Shown in pieces: positions 1 to 5,332 of a DNA stretch of 9,918 nt (its first letter is position 1; each line of letters opens with the position of its first letter). The DNA is from Leptospira sp. (GTDB taxonomy: Bacteria > Spirochaetota > Leptospiria > Leptospirales > Leptospiraceae): contig JAIOQL010000270.1 of assembly GCA_021413405.1 (NCBI GenBank), positions 1-9,918 on the forward strand, in the 5' to 3' direction. A program made the translations under genes and the position numbers. The notes beneath the pieces were generated by a model. The model was not told the origin of the DNA. It did no database searches and saw nothing but the letters and a program-made list of their open reading frames with translations.

Positions 1-130
1 GGTTGAGGAATAGTGGTTCAATGGAATGAGTTGTCTTTGCTTCAACGATTGCTTTCAGGAGATTAAGAGAATAATAACCAATCCCTGTGAGAGGGAAATT
101 TAAAGAGGAGGCATCAAATAGAATTTTCAT
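1..130 (-). CDS. Glycosyltransferase family 4-like, N-terminal fragment
   Basis: The reverse strand from the ATG at 130-128 reads 43 codons with no stop to the window edge, so the gene is cut by the left boundary. The peptide starts MKILFDASSLNFPLTGIGYY and continues into a helix (SLNLLKAIVEA). A beta strand ending in D, followed by a P-L-T-G-I-G-x-Y loop and a helix, is the usual N-terminus of GT-B fold glycosyltransferases of the GT4 type. These transfer sugars from nucleotide-activated donors to lipopolysaccharide, capsule or other glycan acceptors at the cytoplasmic face of the membrane. The catalytic and donor-binding C-terminal half is not visible, so substrate and exact family cannot be assigned. 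The start is supported by homology-like spacing rather than by a good ribosome site: only a weak GGAACGAG lies immediately upstream. It lies 71 bases downstream of the RND gene on the same strand. Confidence 0.68.
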   Translation of the reverse strand, partial: MKILFDASSLNFPLTGIGYYSLNLLKAIVEAKTTHSIEPLFLN

Positions 131-136
131 CTCGTT

Positions 137-168
137 CCGGAATTCCGGGAAAATATAACTCCCGGAAT
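137..168. repeat. Nested palindrome and hairpin between RND pump and glycosyltransferase
   Basis: Positions 137-148 are a perfect 12-base palindrome, CCGGAATTCCGG. Its right half is shared with a second inverted repeat: ATTCCGGGA at 142-150 pairs perfectly with TCCCGGAAT at 160-168 around a 9-base loop. The two structures are mutually exclusive. They lie between the stop of the RND gene and the glycosyltransferase start, ending seven bases upstream of the latter's ATG. No T-run follows on the minus strand, so this is not a classical intrinsic terminator. It could be an operator, a messenger-processing or stability hairpin, or a structure affecting translation of the glycosyltransferase. The repeats are seen directly; the roles are inferred. 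Confidence 0.55.
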
Positions 169-201
169 CAGAACTTCACAATTTAGAAAACTATTCTTTT
201 T

Positions 202-3200
202 TCAATTCAAATTACTCTTTTTTCCCTTTCTGGCCTGTTTTAGTTCCGTGACGAGAGCAGGTGGAGGTTCTATTGAATTAACAACGGGATGAGCCGGATG
301 TGTTTGCATATCATAATCGGGTGTAAATTTACTTTCAATAAATTCCCGTAGCCGGTCAATGTATCCGAAAATCGCCGGGACAACTATTAGCGTGACAAGT
401 GTTGAAATTATCAGTCCACCGATAATCGCAATTCCCATAGCGGTTCTTGATTTTGCAGCTTCACCGAGGCCGAGTGCAATCGGAATTGTTCCTGCTATCA
501 TTGCAAGACTTGTCATAAGAATAGGCCGGAGCCGGGCTCTTCCGGCTTCGTAAATTGCCTTGTCCCGGGACTTGCCTTCGCGAATTGCCTGAAGAGCATA
601 ATCGACGAGCAGGATGGAGTTCTTCGTAACAAGACCCATCAGCAGAATTACACCAATCATACTAAAAATATTCAGCATCTCCCCGGTAATTGCGAGGGCC
701 AGGAATGCCCCGGAAATTGCCGGTGGAATGGCGATCAGAATGGTAATTGGAGTAATGAATGATTCGTACAAACTCGCAAGAACGAGATAGATAAAAATCA
801 GAGCCATCCCGAATGCCAGGACAATATTTGCTATCAGTTCCTTGAGGTCCTCCGATTGACCAACGAATGCATATTTCACTCCTTTTGGTAATGGGAATTC
901 CTTTTCCAGAATTTTCGTGGCAGCTACAGATGCACTATCGATCGCTCCTTTTGGTGCGAGGTTGGCTGTAATCGGAACAACACGGGATCTGTCCTGGCGT
1001 ATAATCCTCGATGGGCCAAGCTTTTCTGTTCCTGAACTGATTGCCGAAAGCGGAATCATCCGGTTCGTAATATTCGGAACGTTCGCGTTGTGATATGTTG
1101 AACGCAAATCTCTTTCTTCCGGTCGTAGTCTCATCCGGATATCATACTCCAGACCTTTCGCGTGAAATTTACCAACGACATCACCTGCGACATGATAACG
1201 GAGTTCCGATCCGGCAATACCCGGCGTTACACCGAGACGCTGCATTTTATCAGGATCCAGTTTTATCTGGAATTCCGGTTTACCACCAACAAAAGAAGTT
1301 CCAATATCCGTTAGATCTTCAATTTTTTTCAACCGGACCATCAGTTCTTCTGAATATTTCTGAAGAATTTCGAGATCATCTCCCATAATATTCAGATTAA
1401 AAGGATATTGTACTCCACCAATCGCGCTGTAGTCATTCACTCTGGGTTTAGCGAATGCAAATTCTTTCAGTAATTCCCTGATTGCCTCTTTAACCTGCGC
1501 CGTGGTTTTTTTTCTTAAATCTCTTTTTACAAGGGCAACAGCAAGGGTGGCAATATTTGGTTCTCCATCAAGATTTCCAACTGTTGTTGCTATTAGATTT
1601 ATTTCGGAAAGGGCTTTCAGTTTTTCTTCTACTTTGACCGCAACTTCCTGAGTGCCTTTTAGAGATGTTCCTGGTGGCAATTCGAGATAGACCATGAATT
1701 CACCCTGATCATTCGGAGGAAGAAATGTTTTCTTCACGAAAGATAAGGAAAATATACTCCCAAAAAATACAAGAGAGGCTGCGACCAGAACTACCCATGG
1801 CCTCCTGAGTCCGAATTCCATCACTTTTCCGTAGAGATGCTCCAGACCATCCTGAAATCTTTCGAACGCAGCTATCACGAAGTTTTTCTTATGCGTGATT
1901 TTACCGGCAAAATATGCACTCAGCATTGGTGCAACGGTCAACGCATCAAAAAGGCTTATGATCATAGCAAAGACTACGGTGAGCCCGAACTGTTTAAAGA
2001 ATTGACCAACCATTCCACTGAGAAATCCAACAGGAAGAAATACGGCTATCACGGTAGCTGACGTTGCAATAACGGCAAGCGTCACCTCGGCAGTTCCTTT
2101 TTCTGCAGCCTCTACCACAGGCATTCCCGCTTCGAGCTTTCGAAAAATATTTTCTCTGACGACAATCGCATCATCGACGAGAAGTCCTACGGTCAGGGAA
2201 AGCGCAAGGAGGGTCATGACATTTATTGTGAAACCCATCAGGTACATCAGGATGAATGCGCCAAGAAGGCTGTTCGGAAGCGCCAGACCGGTTATGATAG
2301 TGGAACGGACATTCCCTAAAAATAAATAAACCACTACTACGGCAAGAATGATCCCAAGAATGATCGCTTCTGTTACATCTTCAATATTATATTTAATCCA
2401 CTTTGAACCGTCGAATACAAGCGTGACTGAAGGCTTTCCTTCCCGGTCTTTTAGCGTTTCATTGATTTTTGTGATCTTGTCCATCACAGCGTTTGCAACT
2501 GAAACAGTGTTTGTCCCTGATTGTTTGTATACTTCGAGGAAAATGGAGGATCTTGTTGAACGCTTGATATCCTGCGGTTTTGATTTATTGAATATTCGCT
2601 TGAAAAATCCATCAGGCTTTTGCATTTCCTGGCCGTCTGACGGTGCGTATATTGTTCCTAAAGTCACCTCGTCTTCGGTTCCGTCTTTAACTTTTCCCAA
2701 CGATTTCAAAGTTACCGAATTCCCGATTTCACCACCGAAGTAAACAATTGCGTTTTCAATTTGCTTTAATGTTTCAAACCGGCCAATAGTTCTAAAAGAT
2801 GTTTCCTTACTTCCAAGATCATGCTTACCGACCGGGACGTTGCTGCCCGCACTCTTCAACTGATTCGCAATAGCGACTGCAGGAATCAGGGATGCATTCA
2901 TTTTGTCTCTTTCGAGTTCAATCTGAATTTCTCTTCTCACGCCACCGGAAATTTTAATTGAGCCTACATCTTTTATCCGCTCGATTTGAGGTTTTATTTC
3001 TTCCTTCGCGAGATCAAAAAGATCCGCGGGTGGAAGATCGGCGACTAACGCATAACGGATTACCGGCTGGTCTGCAGGATCAAACCTGATGATTACAGGT
3101 TCTTCGATACCATCCGGAAGCAGCCGTCTTACACGGGCTGTCTTATCCCGAACCTGTTGTTCCGCATATTTGATATCCGTATTCAAAGTGAATTCTGCAA

Positions 3201-3486
3201 TTACGAGAGAAAGACTTTCCTGATTTCGTGAAGTTAAACGTTTTAATCCCGCAATCGAGCTGAGCTGTTCTTCCAATGGTTTCGAGATAAGGTTTTCAAT
3301 TTCTTCCGGGCCGGCGCCGGGATATACAGTGTTAACTGTAACTACCGGTATATTCACGTCGGGAAAAAGATCTACTCCAAGACGGGTCAAAGATATCCAA
3401 CCCGTAACTAACATAAGGATGACAATACTGCTTATAAAAATAGGTCGTTTGATTGATAAGGCTGCAATGTTCATAGTTTTTTTCAT
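202..3486 (-). CDS. RND-family multidrug efflux pump, inner-membrane subunit (HAE-1/AcrB type)
   Basis: This is a proton-driven RND transporter expected to form a trimer in the inner membrane and expel drugs, dyes or lipophilic compounds through an adaptor and an outer-membrane channel. At 1094 residues it is slightly longer than AcrB (about 1050). TM1 lies near 15-35, followed by a porter domain with GAGPEEIE (57-64). TM2-TM6 lie at about 370-525 and TM7 near 563-583. A second porter domain follows, then TM8-TM12 at about 884-1042. The proton-relay residues are present: D438 and D439 in TM4 (GLLVDDAIVV), K955 in TM10 (GLVTKNSILLVDYA), and arginines in ARLRPILMTS (983-993). Residues 282-313 form a basic insert not typical of AcrB, and a 50-residue Pro/Lys-rich tail follows TM12. 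Start: ATG at 3486; M5 (3474) would give the usual N-terminus MNIAALSIKRP, and neither has a strong ribosome site. No adaptor or TolC gene adjoins it. Substrate cannot be predicted. Confidence 0.95.
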   Translation of the reverse strand: MKKTMNIAALSIKRPIFISSIVILMLVTGWISLTRLGVDLFPDVNIPVVTVNTVYPGAGPEEIENLISKPLEEQLSSIAGLKRLTSRNQESLSLVIAEFTLNTDIKYAEQQVRDKTARVRRLLPDGIEEPVIIRFDPADQPVIRYALVADLPPADLFDLAKEEIKPQIERIKDVGSIKISGGVRREIQIELERDKMNASLIPAVAIANQLKSAGSNVPVGKHDLGSKETSFRTIGRFETLKQIENAIVYFGGEIGNSVTLKSLGKVKDGTEDEVTLGTIYAPSDGQEMQKPDGFFKRIFNKSKPQDIKRSTRSSIFLEVYKQSGTNTVSVANAVMDKITKINETLKDREGKPSVTLVFDGSKWIKYNIEDVTEAIILGIILAVVVVYLFLGNVRSTIITGLALPNSLLGAFILMYLMGFTINVMTLLALSLTVGLLVDDAIVVRENIFRKLEAGMPVVEAAEKGTAEVTLAVIATSATVIAVFLPVGFLSGMVGQFFKQFGLTVVFAMIISLFDALTVAPMLSAYFAGKITHKKNFVIAAFERFQDGLEHLYGKVMEFGLRRPWVVLVAASLVFFGSIFSLSFVKKTFLPPNDQGEFMVYLELPPGTSLKGTQEVAVKVEEKLKALSEINLIATTVGNLDGEPNIATLAVALVKRDLRKKTTAQVKEAIRELLKEFAFAKPRVNDYSAIGGVQYPFNLNIMGDDLEILQKYSEELMVRLKKIEDLTDIGTSFVGGKPEFQIKLDPDKMQRLGVTPGIAGSELRYHVAGDVVGKFHAKGLEYDIRMRLRPEERDLRSTYHNANVPNITNRMIPLSAISSGTEKLGPSRIIRQDRSRVVPITANLAPKGAIDSASVAATKILEKEFPLPKGVKYAFVGQSEDLKELIANIVLAFGMALIFIYLVLASLYESFITPITILIAIPPAISGAFLALAITGEMLNIFSMIGVILLMGLVTKNSILLVDYALQAIREGKSRDKAIYEAGRARLRPILMTSLAMIAGTIPIALGLGEAAKSRTAMGIAIIGGLIISTLVTLIVVPAIFGYIDRLREFIESKFTPDYDMQTHPAHPVVNSIEPPPALVTELKQARKGKKSNLN

Positions 3487-3512
3487 TTTTTAGACTCAGA
3501 ATTTCGAGTCAA

Positions 3513-3546
3513 ACTTTATTAAATAAACAGTTAGTTAACAAGTTGA
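3513..3546 (-). promoter_or_regulatory. Possible promoter of the RND pump gene
   Basis: On the minus strand this AT-rich stretch offers a TTTAAT -10-like hexamer (3523-3518) 17 bases after TCAACT (3546-3541). A competing reading is TTGTTA (3541-3536), 17 bases, then TAAAGT (3518-3513). Either would start transcription about 25-40 bases before the RND start codon. Matches to sigma-70 consensus are partial, so this is only a candidate. Confidence 0.25.
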
Positions 3547-3750
3547 GGGTAATTCAATACTCTTTTAGCTGGCCATTTGAGGGGCCGTTGCATTTCTATT
3601 CCGGGTGTAAAAGGCTCTGAATCCTGACTTATCAGATTTTTAGCTAAAGCCGCAGCCCTATACCTATTTTTTCTGAATCGCCTAAAAAAATTCGAGAAAT
3701 CCAGATTATTTCGATAAAAAGGCAAACCGAATTCAACTTTTTTTACCTGA

Positions 3751-3782
3751 TATAAAGGAGTGTTTCGGTTCGAAGTTGAAAC
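3751..3782 (+). promoter_or_regulatory. Possible -10 element and inverted repeat upstream of the DUF1564 gene
   Basis: TATAAA at 3751-3756 matches five of six bases of a sigma-70 -10 box, but no good -35 hexamer lies 16-18 bases upstream. Just downstream, GTTTC (3762-3766) and GAAAC (3778-3782) form an inverted repeat flanking TTCGAA (3769-3774). If the -10 is used, the repeat would lie at or just after the transcription start, where a repressor could act. This is inference from position only. Confidence 0.25.
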
Positions 3783-3799
3783 GGGCACTATTCTATTTT

Positions 3800-3804
3800 A
3801 AGGA
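3800..3804 (+). promoter_or_regulatory. Ribosome binding site deciding the DUF1564 start
   Basis: AAGGA at 3800-3804 directly abuts an ATG at 3805, which is too close for normal initiation. It is 9 bases from the in-frame ATG at 3814, which favours the downstream start. Confidence 0.55.
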
Positions 3805-3813
3805 ATGCCAAAT

Positions 3814-4284
3814 ATGACGATATATCCGGTAGAGCATCCTCGAACACAGTCGTCTCTTCTGATCCCAAGACGGTTTCTTGCAGATTTTGCGGAACGTACT
3901 GAGAGGACGAGCAGGGAAATTTATTTCCATTTTCTGATTAAACGGTATGGCCCTATAATCATGTCGGGAGCACTCGGTAGCAGGAAAACTGTGAAAAAAA
4001 GCTATCAGAATCCAGGTAAAGATCTGGTGAAACAGAATTTTAGACCAACTAATCCGGATTGGATTCAATTTGATGTATTATCAGACTATTTGGGTCTGAC
4101 CAAGACAGGACTGTTTACATTACTTTTAATTCTCGATATCGCCGGTTGGAGTGCACTGCTCACTGAAAAATTGTTTGATCGTGGAGTTCCCCCAACGATC
4201 TCAAAATTTTCTTCGCGCATCCTCGTTCAATTCCGAATTCCGGTCGAGGTTCATCGCAAAATAACCTACAGAATCCGCCAGTAA
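3814..4284 (+). CDS. DUF1564-family protein (Leptospira-type, function unknown)
   Basis: A 156-residue basic, soluble protein (159 if the ATG at 3805 is used). I recognise the general pattern of DUF1564, a family essentially confined to Leptospira and often present in many copies per genome; its function is not established. Counting from the 3805 start, the N-terminal half (17-49) is a short strand SSLLIP, then a helical region ending in an HFLIKRYG-like segment. A linker with KTVKKSYQ follows. The second half (77-115) repeats the arrangement: a strand-like NFRPTNPDWIQF, then helices around LSDYLGLTKTGLFTLLLILDIAGW. Both halves resemble strand-helix-helix DNA-binding folds such as ribbon-helix-helix, which is my inference and not a known assignment. 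No signal peptide is seen, and LFTLLLILDIAGW is probably a buried helix rather than a membrane segment. It is divergent from the RND gene and precedes the CsgG-like gene by 109 bases. Confidence 0.72.
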   Translation: MTIYPVEHPRTQSSLLIPRRFLADFAERTERTSREIYFHFLIKRYGPIIMSGALGSRKTVKKSYQNPGKDLVKQNFRPTNPDWIQFDVLSDYLGLTKTGLFTLLLILDIAGWSALLTEKLFDRGVPPTISKFSSRILVQFRIPVEVHRKITYRIRQ

Positions 4285-4310
4285 ATCGTCTCCGCTCTAA
4301 TTTTCGCCTT

Positions 4311-4338
4311 TTGAGTGAGCCAAACAGTAATTTTTAAT
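4311..4338 (+). promoter_or_regulatory. Putative sigma-70 promoter for the CsgG-like/channel unit
   Basis: TTGAGT (4311-4316, four of six matches to the -35 consensus) and TTTAAT (4333-4338, five of six matches to the -10 consensus) are separated by 16 bases. Transcription would start near 4345, giving a leader of about 50 bases before the ATG at 4394. This is the best promoter-like pair in the window, but it was found by eye. Confidence 0.42.
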
Positions 4339-4359
4339 GGATTTACAATATACCTATGT

Positions 4360-4378
4360 CGGACTTACAGTAAATCCG
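4360..4378. repeat. 19-base imperfect palindrome in the leader of the CsgG-like gene
   Basis: CGGACTTACAGTAAATCCG is symmetric about the A at 4369: CGGA/TCCG and TTAC/GTAA pair, with one mismatched pair between the two arms and one central base. It lies between the putative promoter at 4311-4338 and the ribosome site at 4384-4388. That position and size fit a dimeric regulator's operator better than an RNA hairpin, because the loop would be only one to three bases. No regulator is identified. Confidence 0.4.
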
Positions 4379-4383
4379 CATTC

Positions 4384-4388
4384 AGGAG
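4384..4388 (+). promoter_or_regulatory. Ribosome binding site of the CsgG-like gene
   Basis: AGGAG lies five bases before the ATG at 4394. This sets the start there rather than at the in-frame ATG at 4337, which would put 19 hydrophilic residues in front of the signal peptide. Confidence 0.75.
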
Positions 4389-4393
4389 AAATC

Positions 4394-5332
4394 ATGCTTC
4401 GGTTCATTTTTTTAATTCTCTATTCCGTAACTCATATATTTTCAGAATCCTCTATTGTTGGAGTGATGCCGTTCCAGTCTGCCGATCCGAAATTAGGAGA
4501 AGAGGCGGGCGCGTTTATTCTTGGCAACCTTGCATCTACGAAGAAATTCAAATTTGTTGAAAAAGGTCAGCTCAAAAAAGCGTTAGACGAAATTGGTTTT
4601 ACAAAATCGGGTCTCGTAAAAGAGGAAGAAGTTCTTGAAATGGGAAAGATTTCCGGAGCTTCTCACCTGATTCTGGGTGAGATTAAAAAAGAGGAATCTT
4701 CCGCTGGCCTGATTTATGTTTTGACAGCAAGGATTGTGAAGACAGAGACAGGAATAGTTGTCGGTGCGAAGAAGGTTTCCGCACAAACTCTTAGTAAGGC
4801 AGTTGATGATTTAAGCAACGCATTGGACGAACTTCTGTCAATTTATCTCCTTATGGAAAATCCCAACAGTCCATATATAATTAAAATCAGAATGGACAAA
4901 GGAAAAAATCCCATTTACCGGGTTAAAGATAAAGTGAGGCTGACTTTTAAAGTTGAATCGAAGAATTCGTCCCTTACAGAATGTTATCTGAAAATCTATT
5001 CAATAGACAAATCGGGTGTGATTTCCCAATTGTTTCCGAACAAATATTCTTCTGTCAAGCTTCTGAAAGTCGGAACAGAATATACATTCCCGGAAGACGA
5101 TGATGATTTTGAATGGGAGGTTACCGGAACTCCAGGCTTTGAATATATCCAGGCAATTGCGGTTTCAAAAGACACCGAATTTTTTTCCGATTCCAAATCT
5201 CCATCGGGAGCAGTTTTCCGTGAAGTAGGGAAGGATAAAATAAAGACTTTTCGCGGGATTCAAACAGTGATTAAAAAAAATAAGCTTGGAGATTATAGCG
5301 CGGAGAGAGTTACGTTTCAGATTGTGGATTGA
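4394..5332 (+). CDS. Exported CsgG-like protein with C-terminal DUF4384 domain
   Basis: A 312-residue protein beginning with a short, weakly charged signal peptide (MLRFIFLILYSVTHIFS, cleavage probably near 17-19), so it should be periplasmic. There is no cysteine at the cleavage region, so it is not an obvious lipoprotein. Residues about 20-150 have the CsgG/LpoB-like pattern: a strand IVGVMPFQ, a helix, a strand KFKFVEKGQLKKALDEIGF, then ISGASHLILGEI and a strand pair carrying LTARIVKTETGIVV. That fold occurs in the curli secretion channel CsgG and in periplasmic activators such as LpoB. Residues about 160-262 resemble DUF4384 (IYRVKDKVRLTFKVES, YLKIYSIDKSG, SQLFPNK, a strand with TEYTFPE), a domain often attached to CsgG, caspase or kinase modules. 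The curli-type pore is unlikely without the family's lipid anchor and long transmembrane hairpins. Its stop overlaps the start of the channel gene. Exact function is unknown. Confidence 0.78.
   Translation: MLRFIFLILYSVTHIFSESSIVGVMPFQSADPKLGEEAGAFILGNLASTKKFKFVEKGQLKKALDEIGFTKSGLVKEEEVLEMGKISGASHLILGEIKKEESSAGLIYVLTARIVKTETGIVVGAKKVSAQTLSKAVDDLSNALDELLSIYLLMENPNSPYIIKIRMDKGKNPIYRVKDKVRLTFKVESKNSSLTECYLKIYSIDKSGVISQLFPNKYSSVKLLKVGTEYTFPEDDDDFEWEVTGTPGFEYIQAIAVSKDTEFFSDSKSPSGAVFREVGKDKIKTFRGIQTVIKKNKLGDYSAERVTFQIVD

Larger units (their letters stand above)
3487..3813. other. Gene-poor divergent intergenic region
   Basis: About 327 bases separate the divergently transcribed RND and DUF1564 genes. 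I see no convincing gene here. The only longish open frame (3788 down to 3531, minus, 85 codons) starts with GTG, lacks a ribosome site and encodes no recognisable motif. The region does hold candidate promoter elements at both ends. It has an inverted repeat GACTC (3493-3497)/GAGTC (3506-3510) just upstream of the RND start, and another, GTTTC (3762-3766)/GAAAC (3778-3782), flanking a TTCGAA in the DUF1564 leader. The middle (about 3550-3740) holds nothing I can name. It may be a decayed gene or a regulatory leader. Confidence 0.6.

Noticed and set aside
142..168. Hairpin as an intrinsic terminator for the RND gene
   Set aside because: On the minus strand no T-run follows the stem, so it does not meet the usual rule.
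2348..2743. 131-codon plus-strand open frame
   Set aside because: It lies wholly antisense inside the RND gene and is a shadow of its codon pattern. The same applies to the open frames at 359-553, 1095-1388 and 1837-2061.
3531..3788. 85-codon minus-strand open frame between the RND and DUF1564 genes
   Set aside because: It starts with GTG, has no ribosome site, shows no recognisable motif and runs over low-complexity Phe/Arg-rich sequence. A decayed gene is possible but not supported.
3793..4068. Minus-strand open frame opposite the DUF1564 gene
   Set aside because: It is antisense to a gene with better start signals and a recognised family pattern, and its product has irregular, non-protein-like composition.
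4337..4393. Upstream ATG that would lengthen the CsgG-like protein by 19 residues
   Set aside because: It lacks a ribosome site, overlaps the likely -10 element, and would bury the signal peptide behind a hydrophilic extension. The ATG at 4394 has AGGAG at proper spacing.
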